Assembly (NCBI GenBank): GCA_039704465.1 | Contig: JASFAU010000003.1 | Coordinates: 1,488,001 to 1,552,000 of the forward strand | Length of the DNA stretch: 64,000 nt | From: Plasmodiophora brassicae | Lineage: Eukaryota; Endomyxa; Phytomyxea; Plasmodiophorida; Plasmodiophoridae | Direction of reading: 5' to 3' | In this document: positions 48,796 through 59,500 of the stretch, one piece after another | Numbering within the stretch: the stretch's first letter is position 1 | Layout of the letters: the number at the start of each line of letters is the position of its first letter | Notes under the pieces: model-generated | Database searches by the model: none | What the model saw: the letters and a program-made list of their open reading frames with translations, nothing else | What the model was told of the DNA's origin: nothing | Program-made: the position numbers and the translations under genes

Positions 48796-49335
48796 CGCGG
48801 TTGCGCGGACGACGTCGGGCCTCGCTGGGCCGGCACTGACCTCGTTGCGACCGAGTTCCGGCGCTGACTGTCTGCTCAGGGCTCACCTCGCCCTTGACCT
48901 TCCGACTGCGCACGGACACTTCCCGGTGTGCCTAATACGAAGCGGCGTTCGCCCTGTTGTACGCAAACGGGAACGATAACGCACCGCCGGTTCTCGATAC
49001 GTATGCGGACTCGCAGGTGGTGGCCAACTTCCCAGGCCTGATATCGATGCCGCTTAGGCGGGCGAGTGTTATTGTGGTTGGTCGCCTGAAAAGGCGTTGC
49101 TGCCCCATGCGGCAGTGGTCCACGACGGCATGGATGCTCTGCGTTTCGGATTGAATCCAGTTGGTGCCAAGCACGGTGGACGAATCTGTATGCACAGGTA
49201 ACAGTGCCGGAGACACGTTTCAAGCCAACGACTGGCAGCAGTTGCCAGTTCCGAGTTGAATCTAGCAGCGCCAACGGCAACGGCAGTAGAGTGGAAGGTG
49301 GCGGCCTAGCTGGTGGGTTGTCATAGTGCAAAGCG
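48796..49335. other. Divergent intergenic region between the RRM protein and chitin deacetylase
   Basis: About 540 bases; both flanking genes are transcribed away from it. Open minus-strand stretches (48932-49216) have no recognisable motif. No TATA box or clear regulatory repeat was seen. Confidence 0.45.
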
Positions 49336-51049
49336 ATGAAGGTCGTGTGGGTTCTGTTCCTTCTGGCGGTTGCGGTAGCGGGCGTCGCCGGCCAGCGATC
49401 GCAGTGCACTCGCAAACCGAGACCCGATGGGCGGTGTGGAATCAAGTACGGCCGGGCCAGTTGCTTACCGGGTGATTGCTGTTCGTTCGTACGTTCGTCG
49501 GCGCACGTGCAGTCGCCCGCTGGTACTGACCTGCGCTCTAGGCTGGAACCTGCGGGAGCTCGTCGAGGTTCTGCAACGAGCGATCTCGCTGCCCTGCCTC
49601 ACCGCTGCGTGACCCTGAAGTGCAACCCGAGCCTGTTCCTGAGACGCCTGCCAAACCCAGCAAGCCGCGACGCACGAAGAAACCTCGAAAGCCCGACTCC
49701 ATCTGCTGGGACAGGCCTCGAGAGGACGGCCGCTGTGGTCCAAGGTTCGGCAGCGCTGGTTGCGAAGCAGGAGAGTGCTGCTCTTCGGTATGTCTGCGAA
49801 GCATACGTTCACGAAACCGGGATGCCAACGTTTCTCTGTAGGCCGGGTGGTGTGGCAAAAGTCCCGACCATTGCAATGCGAAATCCATCTGCCGTAGCGA
49901 TGGGTCGGGTGGGCCCCGTCGCCCGGAGAAGACACCAGTGCCCACCGATGAACCGGACTCGGACTCGGTTCGCTGGACTCGCCTCCATGCCCCATGCCGA
50001 CGCAACTGATAGGAGTTTCATACGATAGGATATTCCCCATGGTGGAAACCTTGTCAACACCGCCTTTAACTGGTGTGGCCACAGGAAACTCGTTGTACTT
50101 TCGGTAACGGCCTGACGTCGCCCCTAGTCCGTTTCTCATGGTTGCTGATCCGATTTCGTTTTCAGTTCGATGACGGCCCAGGTGAAGTGGACGCGTAGGG
50201 TAGGGACTTGTGGATCTGAACAAGTGCTGTCTTTGGCAGTTGTATACCCTGAATCGACGCGTCAGCTACTGGCCGATCTTCGTCGCCTGAACATGAAGGC
50301 CTCCTTCTTCCTAGCGCCATTGGCCGCCGGGCGATCCTTGGACGACGAGCAATGCGACCTGCTGCACGAGATGATTCGTGACGGCCATGGCGTACACTCC
50401 CGTAGAGTGCTGAATCGGGTTGCCGTTATCGCCCACCCTGACCTATGGCGAATTAGACTCAATGACCCATCCCAGCTTCCTGCAGATTTCGTCGGACGAG
50501 ATCCGCAATGAGCTGTCGCGATGGCGCCAGTGGTACCGCGATTGCCGAGGTCCATCGCAGCCGAACCGCATTCTCTTCCGACCGCCGTACGGCGACCTGA
50601 ACTATGAGACGGCCCGTCAGGTCAACTCCCTCGGCTTCACAATCTCCACGTACGCCTCTCAGTTGCGTGATTCAAAATTCGCTGATGAAGGAATACTGAA
50701 TAGGTGGAACATCGATTCGAACGATTGGCAAGGAGGCGACGCTGACACGATCTTCGAGCGGTCCATTGCGGGTTTCAAACAGGTGCCACATGGGGGATCC
50801 GCTTTGATCCTCCATCACGACGCGGTCTACACGCGAGACGGCACGCGCGGCATCCTTGAAAAGTACGTCGCGCGTGAACGCAACGTTGTCGTGTGGCCGT
50901 ACCAAACCAATCGCCTGTCCAGATACGTGACCTACTTCCGCGAGGAGCGCGGGTACAAGTTCGTGACCGCCGACGAGTGCCTGGCGGCCTGCTCTGCCGA
51001 TGGGTCGTGCAAGACGGATAGCGAATGGCCTGGCGTCTACGACAGCTAG
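49336..51049 (+). CDS. Secreted chitin deacetylase: two CBM18 domains plus CE4 (NodB) domain
   Basis: Removes N-acetyl groups from chitin to give chitosan, in the cell wall or outside the cell. The N-terminus MKVVWVLFLLAVAVAGVAG is a signal peptide. Two hevein-like chitin-binding modules (CBM18) follow: DGRCGIKYG, CLPGDCC and AGTCGSSRFCN; then DGRCGPRFG, CEAGECCS and AGWCGKSPDHCN. A Pro/Lys/Arg linker joins them. The CE4 domain has all catalytic motifs once introns are removed: FDDGP near 50170, HSMTHP, RPPYGDLN (50579-50602), DSNDW and LILHHD (50806-50823). One intron starts gtgaag directly after FDDGP, and another (gtagag...attag) restores the first His of HSMTHP. The metal ligands (Asp, His, His) are intact, so the enzyme should be active. 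The protein ends at 51049. Confidence 0.9.
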
Positions 51050-51189
51050 TCAGGTTGCCTGCTTCTAGTAAAGCCTCGCAATTAGCGTCCGCGTTTCCAC
51101 CTGTCTGTGCAAATCGTGTAGCATGAGAACCGCTCCCGAAGCGGTTATTGTTGGAGGCTACGGCGTCGTTGCGGGTGTCATCGTTCGCG

Positions 51190-52542
51190 ATGTGGTGGAG
51201 CGGGGCCCGTCGCGCGCTCGCCGTCCGACCCGTTGGCAGACGGTTCGCAACCGAACCGGCAGACTATGAGGAGATCGTGAAGATCGCCATGAAGCGCGGC
51301 CATGTTCCTGTAAGGCGGCGATCGCAGGCGGGGCCCGGCGAAGCTGACCGGGATCACTGTAGACGCCATGGTATACGCCCGGGCCCAAGCGACCGGTCGA
51401 GAAGGGAGAATCGGTGCACGTGTCGTTGAAGGATTACCTGAACCCGACGCAGCCGCCCAGGAACCAGGAGCTGCTGCACATGCTGGAATCGTTGACGCCT
51501 CCCGAGGAGCGCGTCACCGTTGAACAACTGTACATGGCGAAAGCTCATCAGGGTAGGCACGCTCGCGCGTAGGATGCGTTGACTTGTACTGAGCGCCTGC
51601 AGGGCATCAGACAAGGCAATGGAATCCCAAAATGGTGGGCGAACACTCGATCTTCGTGTCTTCGTGCTCGCATGGGGTTCTCACATAACTTCATAGTCGC
51701 GTTACATCATTGGCCATCGCGACGGTTCCCATATCATCGACCTCGAAGAGACGCGCGCTGCCCTGATTCGCGCTCTTCGCATTGCTCAGGTCAGGCCGAT
51801 TGAGCTGTGCATTGGGATGTGACTTGTAACGCGTTAGGCCAGGGTGTGATCCTGAACGATGGATGTGTCCTGTTCTTCTCGTCGCGGCAGCTAATGAACC
51901 CGTTGGCGTTGCAGACGGCGGTTCTATGTGGGCAACCGTACCTGGTTGATAAGTGGGTGCCTGGCCTCATCACGAACTTTGACGTCGTGTTCGAGTCCAC
52001 CCAGCAACACATCGAGGCGCTGAATGAGAACCCGAACCTGTACAAGAAGAAAAAGCGTCTCAGACGACGTATCGCTGGCCTTGAGAACCTTGACCAACCA
52101 CCGGATGTTGTCTTCCTGTTCAATACCAGAGAATGCCCTGGGGTATTTTACGTTCACGTTTTCCGTCTGCTCTTGTGCCTTGTTTGTAACATTCATGCGT
52201 TCCAGGCTATTCGCGAATCGATGCAGGGAAACGTTCCGCTGATTGGCGTCGTCGATACCGATTGCGACCCCACGAACATCGCCTACCCGATTCCCTGCAA
52301 TGACGACAATCTGTATTCAGTCGGTTTTATTGCCCAAGCGGTATGCGAACGATCGTTCTTGTTGTGACTCTTTTCTCCTAATGACGTTTGCTGCACAGAT
52401 GTGTAACACAATTAAAGAAGCCATGGCTATGAAGGGACGGGAGGTTGACACATCGTTCCTGCCAGTCAGCTGGCTGGGCCACGACCCTTCCAAACCGTTG
52501 CGAGAAGCGGTCCCATTGCCACCGGACACCGACGAGGAATAA
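51190..52542 (+). CDS. Mitochondrial small-subunit ribosomal protein uS2m, nuclear-encoded
   Basis: Structural protein of the mitochondrial small ribosomal subunit. The ATG at 51190 begins MWWSGARRALAVRPVGRRFATEP, a textbook arginine-rich presequence; frame-matched sequence upstream begins only at a TTG. Family motifs are AHQGHQTRQWNPKM (made by splicing across an intron ending gcctgcag at about 51601), GVILNDGCVLFF, DKWVPGLITNF, PDVVFLFNTRE and PLIGVVDTDCDPTNIAYPIPCNDD. The intron at 52143-52205 (63 bp, multiple of three, stop-free) must be removed to give a normal uS2 core (CPG joined to AIRESM). The end LPLPPDTDEE-like acidic tail stops at 52542. Five or six introns in all. Confidence 0.87.
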
Positions 52543-52656
52543 AGCGATCGGCCTGAATCATGTCCCAACGATGGGTCCGTTCGAGAACAATATGTCTCAT
52601 CATGTTCTCGATTCCCCCACATGCGCCCATTTAGTAATCTGTAGAGGCTGCTGACG

Positions 52657-53466
52657 ATGGATTTGTATAGGATTATGGTTGTGTTTGGTCCTCCGTCTAT
52701 AGCCATCTGGGATCTCCTGTCACCCGCGGACGCGCGCCGCATGATGCTCGTCTCGACGCCCATGTACCGCGCGTACTTTCGTCACCTGCGCGACATCAAT
52801 GCTCCTGCCATGGGTCTAGACACCCCTTTAAGAATCATCGCCGTGCTTCGACGGACGCGTTGCCTACAAACCCTGTCGCTAGCAACGCTGCCAGCCACCC
52901 GGATTCAAATGGATGCGATTCTGCATTCTTTCTCGGGCGGTGCACTTACATCGTTGAACCTGTCCAAGACGGCCGTTGATGACCTCAGCTTCCTGACTCG
53001 ATTCCGATTGCTCCGCCACCTGAAACTGTTCCGATGCGTGAACGTCATCGACCTTGGCCCCATATCATCCTGCCATGACCTGCGGTACCTCGACCTGACT
53101 GGTGCTCGCGCCCTGCATCTCCCATCGTTCACTCGCTGCCCACAGCTGTAACTCGGGGATCATCCCTCGATTGGTTTGGCATGTGACATCAATTGTAGGG
53201 AGCACCTGGACATCAGTTACTCAAGGATCGTGGACGTTTGGCCCCTGGTCGGCTGCAAGCGCCTGTGCCGATTGAACTTGAGCGCGACGAACATTCGCGA
53301 CCTGCGTCCGTTGCACCACTGCCCCGCTCTGCGTCATCTGGATCTGTGCTGCACCAGCTTCACCGACCTAACCGCGCTGACGGCCTGCAACGCCCTCACG
53401 CAGGTCAACGTCAACGGGACCGGCATGACCGAATGGCGACCTCGTCTACCAGCCGTTCACCCATGA
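52657..53466 (+). CDS. Leucine-rich repeat protein
   Basis: Two exons, 52657-53147 and 53199-53466, joined by a 51-bp intron in phase (CPQ-L-EHLDISY), give 252 residues. After about 60 residues with a weak F-box-like look (IWDLLSPADARRMMLVS), LRR units of about 22-24 residues follow: LTSLNLSKTAVDDLSFL, LRHLKLFRCVNVIDL, LRYLDLTGARALHL, LEHLDISYSRIVDVWPLV, LCRLNLSATNIRDLRPL and LRHLDLCCTSFTDLTAL. They resemble the cysteine-containing or internalin-like LRR classes and likely form a protein-binding surface. If the F-box is real, it could be a ubiquitin ligase adaptor. There is no signal peptide, so it is probably cytoplasmic. Confidence 0.75.
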
Positions 53467-53593
53467 GTATATACTATGTACGTGCAGGTAAGTAAACCCA
53501 TGGCCTTCATGTGACGATCTGCAACCTGCGATCTGTGACCGGTGCACTGTCTGACATTATTGCTGGTCCTCCTGGAGCGAGGCGCTGTCCTCG

Positions 53594-56500
53594 ATGGAGA
53601 CGGAGGGCGCTTCATCCGCCCTGCCTGTCGACGACGACGTCAACGAGGCCGAGGCCAGCGATAAAGTCGCTCCCTCCATCGTCCTACCTGCATCCACATC
53701 GAAACGATCCTCCATAACCGGACCCTCAACGAAACCCGGCGGCTCCAGTCGCACCAGCGTCCTCGGCGCGCCTGGCAGATCGTCAGGGTTCTCATCGATC
53801 GGCCCCGACGATAACCTGGACGCCAGCGAGCAGATCCCGGACGACGAGGCGATCGCATGGATCTGGGCCCGAATCCGCCTCGACGGGTTCCAGCCGGAAA
53901 TGTGGCGCGACGAACACAGTTTCATCATTGCCGATTTCCTGGTGTCGCCCAGCATCACCCGCCTAACCGTCGTCGTCGACACCGACAACCATCGTGTCGT
54001 TCTGCACACTGATTCGATGCCGACGGGCGTCCCCCAGCTCCAGTACTTCATCAAAGACAACGGCAAGACGCTGCTGTCCATTGCCGATGCTCGCGACGCC
54101 GTGCAGTATGGGATCGTTTCCGGCCCCGCTCTCGACAACATTTTCGCTGTCATGACGAACCTGTACGTCCCCACGTTCCTGAACAACTCGTCGTGGCCGG
54201 CCAGCGTTCGGAAGGACTTCAGCGGCCAGTTGCACAAGTTCATGGCGAACCTGACGGAGACGGTGAACCACTCGAAGGGCAGCACGATCCTGTACATGCC
54301 GGATGAGGACCTGTCGGACGTGGAGGCGGCCGTCGCCGACAAGGACCTGATCCAGCGCCTGGAGTCGACGCTGATCCACTGGACGCGTCAGATCAAGGAG
54401 GTGGTCACCAACCAGGACACATCCCAGCACGTCGAGGAATCCGGCCCGCTCGAGGAGATCGAGTTCTGGCGATCGCGGACCGTCGACCTGCTGGGCATTC
54501 GCCGGCAACTCGAGCGCCCGATCGTCGTCGACATCGTTCGCGTCCTGCAGATCGTCGGGTCGTCATACCTTCGCCCGTTCGAAACGTTGAAAGGCATGAT
54601 CCAGTCGGGGTCCGACGAGGCCAACGACAACCTCCGGTTCCTGGAGACGTTGCACGAGCCGTGCAACAAGCTGAAGGGTGCCGCGCCGAACCACATCCCG
54701 CCGCTGCTGGTCGACATCCTCAACCTGATCCGCATGATCTGGACGCTGTCCAAGTTCTACAACACGCAGGAGCGCCTGACGGGCCTGCTCCGCAAGGTGT
54801 CGTCGCAGATCATCAAGCAGTGCACGAAGGCCATCGACCTGAACGAGATCTTCAACGGCGACGTCCACGCCAGCATGGTGCACCTGCGCGAATCGATCAG
54901 CTGCGGCGTCGAATGGCGACGAATCTACGAGCGGACCGTCGAGGCCGTCCGCCGATCGTCGTCGTCGCAGGCGGCCTGGAACTTTGACCCGTCGTCGATC
55001 TTCGCGCAGATCGAGGCCTTCGTGCAGCGCTGCCGGGAGCTGCTGGAGGTCTGCGAGGGCCAGGTGCAATTCGCCAGGAAGTCGTCCACCGAGTCGCACG
55101 GGAAGACGCCGCTGCCGACGTTCGGCGGGTCGCGAGGCGCCGAGACCGAGAAGGCGCTGCACGACATCGAGGACGCGTTCGAGAAGCACATCGAGCGCCT
55201 GCGAGGCCTGGACTACAACATCCTGGACGTCAAGGCCACCGACTGGCACGACGACTACAACTTCTTCAAGAACGGCGTCAAGGACCTCGAAGTCATGATG
55301 ACGAACGTCATCTCGTCGGCGTTCGACTCGGTGTCGACCGTGGCGAGCGGCGTCGAATTGCTGGAGGCGTTCGCCATCCTTGCGAAGCGCGTGTCGATGA
55401 AGACGATCCTGAACCGGAAGATCGCCGACGTGTTCACCATGCTGAAATCGGAAGTGCTCTGGATCAAGCGCGACTTTGACCGGCACCACGAGGCGCCGCC
55501 GTTGCCGCCGTGCCAGCCGAAGTACGCTGGCAGGGCCCTGTGGGCGCATGGCCTCGCCAAGCGCATCGCATCGCAACGCGCGATCATCGACGGGGCCGCC
55601 TGCCTGGCGAACGACACCAGCCGGGAAGGGCGCGAGGCGCGGTTCGCCATGGAACAGGTCGAGAGCGTGCTGGTCGCCTACCAGACGCAAATGTACACGG
55701 AATGGGTCGCCGAGGTCGAGGCCCTGAACGAAGCGCAGCCGCTGATCGAGCGCCTGGAGCTCCCGCTCCTCCTTCGAGGCGGGGCCGATGCGCCTGGGGA
55801 GGCGAACGTCGACGGCCCCGCCGGCGACGACGCCGGCGACGCTCCTGCCGGTGCCAGCGCCGACCGCCGCTCGTCGAAACACCTGCAGGCCAACTTCGAC
55901 AAAGCCCTGCTGCGCCTGTTCGACGAGGTCGTGTACTGGCAGCAGTTCCAGGTAGGCACAGGTCGTGTGTCGCGATGCGGGCGATTAACGGTCTGGTGGT
56001 CAGGGATCGGAGTTCGCCATCCCGTACGTGGCGTACGAGATGTCGAAGTTGCACGACGCGCAGAGAGTCCTGTACCAGAACGTGATGCTGGTCGTGCGCG
56101 AGTACAACGCGGTGCTGGACGCCCTGTCGCCGGACGAACGGCAGCTGTTCGCCGACCACATGCGGAAAGTGGACCGGAGGATCAACCCGGGGCTGACCAA
56201 GCTGACCTGGTCGAAGAAGCACGTCAAGGAGTTCTTCGTCAAGATCTGCAGGGAGCAGTGCCATGAAGTGCAGGCCCTGATCGGGCAATTCCACCATCAG
56301 CACCAGTTCATCGTGGCGACGTGCAGGAAGATCGCGGCGACCGGCCTGGTCGTCATCGAGAAGAGCACGGTGTACACCGACGTCATGTTCGACGAGGCGC
56401 AATCGCGGCATCGCGTCCGGGTCCAGCAGGGCCTGGCCGCCATGCACGCCGAGATTGTCGCCAGCATGAACAAGTCCTACGACATCTTCCGCGAGGCGCC

Positions 56501-59500
56501 GTCCGACGTCCAACGCGCCTGGGCCGCCTACATTCGCCGGATCGACCGACAGATCGAGGCCGCCCTGCGTCACATGGTCAAGAAGTCGCTCATGGAGCTG
56601 TCCAAGGCCATTGCAGGCGACGCGAAGAACGAGACGCAGGCCTTGTTCAAGGTCGACATGGTCCTCGACGAAGGGTCGGGCGCGCAGACGTCGACGGTGG
56701 CGTTCCGGCCCAACATGTCCGACCTGACCAACCTCGTCAACGACATATCGCGCAAGCTGATGAACACGGTGAAGGTCGTCCCACGCCTGACGGTACGTTC
56801 CGAACATTGCAATTGCGACGCTCGTCCAACGTGGTGGTCGCAGGACCTGCTGGAGTACAAACGCAAGAAGCGCAACAACGTCACTGTTGTGGATTCGCAG
56901 GCGCCGGCCGCGCTGGCGGCGGCGGGTGTGGCGCCCGCGTCGCCCAGAGGGCCTAGGCCAGTAGCGCCCGGTGGCCAACCCGGCGACTCCGACCTGCAGA
57001 ACTTCTACGACGCCATCGCGAACGACGAGGACGTGCTGAAGACGTTCGTGACCATCATCCAGGGCATGCGCAACGTGACGACCGACATCAACGACCTGGT
57101 CGCCTACTGGAAGGACGCGTACAAGTCCACGTGGGACCTCGACAAGGACGCCTACATGCGGCGGTACGCCAACACGAAGCGCCCGCTGTCGTCGTACGAC
57201 ATGGACATCACCCGGTACAAGTCGATGCAGGAGGACGTCCAGAGCGAGGACCCGAGCCGGTCCGTCCGGTTCATTCGTATCGATTGCACGCAGCTGAAGG
57301 CGTCGCTCGTGGCCCACTGCCTGGACTGGCAGGCGCGCCTGACGACCCTGTTGCATTCGAACGCGTCCAGCGAGTTGCAGGCGCTGCGCGACCTGATCGC
57401 GTCGACGTCGCTGGAGCTTCGCCGGGAGCCGAAGGACCTGGAGCAGCTGGGCGCCAGCCTGAACCTGCTGTCCAAGATGAAGAAGGAGGCGCCCGTCATC
57501 GAGTCGCGATTCGAACCGCTGGACGACATGTTCCGGACGTTGGCGAAGTTCGGCGTCGTGATCACGGACGAGGAGAAGGAGCAGCTGGACGACCTGCGCC
57601 CGTCCTGGTCGCAGTACCTGACGACGCTGAAGGAGGTCGACGTCATGCTGACGCAGGTCAAGCAGTCCATGAAGCGAGGGCTCGAGATGAGCCTCGACGC
57701 GTTCAACGAAGCCGTCAGCGAGAACCGGCGCGCCTTCCTGGCGTCCGACGTCTTCAAAGCGGCCGCCGACGACGGCACCGGCATCGACGTGGCGCTCGTC
57801 CTCGTGGATTCGTGGCGGAAACGGGTGCAGGAGTCTCGCGGCGCGGCTGCGGCCATGAAACCGGGTCTGGACATCTTCGGGGTGGCCCAGCCGACGTACA
57901 AGGACCTGGAGGACACCGAGCGGGACCTGGCCGCTCTGCAGGCGATCTGGGAGCTGACCAGCGCATGGCATGCGAACTGGCAGAGCTGGAAGACGGCCAT
58001 CTTCCGGCAGCTGAACCCGGAGGAGATGGACGCGCAGGCCACCGACGTGCAGACGCGCCTGCTGAAGCTGGCCAAGGTCATGAAGAAGTGGCCGGTCTGG
58101 AACGCCGCCCGGGAGCGCATCGAGCACTTCCGGACGATGATGCCCCTGATCAAGGACCTGAAGAACCCGGCGATGCGCGAGCGGCACTGGGCGGAACTGA
58201 AGGAGGAGGTCCAGGACCACCAGTTCGACCCGCACGACGACGCGTTCACGCTCGGCAAGCTGTTCGACCTGGGCATCCATCAGCACGCGGAGACGATCAA
58301 CGCGCTGTCGGCGATCGCGTCGCGCGAGTACAGCATCGAGCAGACGCTGCTGGAGATCGAGGAGCGCTGGCGGACGATGAACGTCGAGGTCGTCCCGTAC
58401 AAGGAGCGGTACCGGAAGGTGGTGTCGACCGACGACCTGTTCCAGACGCTGGAGGACCACCACGTGTCGCTGTCGACGATGAAGAACTCGCCGCACTACA
58501 TCACGTTCGAGGAGCAGATCAACCTGTGGATCCGCCGGCTGAACGACATCGCCGAGTGCATCGAGTCGGTCCTGGCCGTGCAGCGCCAGTGGATGTACCT
58601 GGAGTCGATCTTCGTCGGCAGCGAGGACATCCGCAAGCAGCTGCCGGTTGAATCCGCCCTGTTCGAGAACGTCAACGGGTCGTGGGTCGAGATCCTCGAC
58701 CGATGGAACGCGACCCGCAACGCGCAGCGCTGCGTCGACGAGGACGGCCTGCTGGATCGCCTGAACCGCATGAAGGCGACGCTGGAGAAGATCCAGAAAT
58801 CGCTGGACCAGTACCTGGAGAAGAAGCGGCAGATCTTCCCGAGGTTCTACTTCCTGTCGGACGACGACCTGCTGGAGGTGCTGGGGCAGACGCGCGACCC
58901 GACCCAGGTGCAGCGCCACGTGAAGAAGTGCTTCGCGGGGATCCACAGGCTCGAGATCCAGGCCAAGGAGCGCGGCGACCCGTCGACGTCGTCGTCGGGT
59001 GCGGGCGCCGGCGGCGCTCGCAGCTGGGAGGTGATCGGCATGGTCGCCGAGGACGGCGAGAAGGTCCGCTTCCTGTATGGGATCGCGACGCAGGGCCCGG
59101 TGGAGGTCTGGCTGATCAAGGTCGAGAAGTCGATGCGGGAGACGCTGCGCAAGCATATGCAGGAGGCGGTGGCCACCGTGCAGAAGTCCATGTCGAAGCG
59201 GGAGAACTGGATCCGGTCGACGATCGGGCAGATGCTGATCACGTCCGGGCAGGTTGCCTGGACGAGCGAGTGCACGCGCGCCTTGGCCGACCCGCAGAAG
59301 GCCAGAAAGGCGCTGAAGCAGACCCGGAACCGATGGTACCGGTACCTGGAGCGCCTGACCGTCCTGATCCGGGGCGACCTGTCCGCGATCGAACGCCTGA
59401 AACTCGTCGCGCTGATCACCATCGAGGTGCACGCCCGCGATGTCATCGAACGCATGCTGAAGCACGGGGCGACGGCCGTCGACGACTTCCAGTGGACGTC

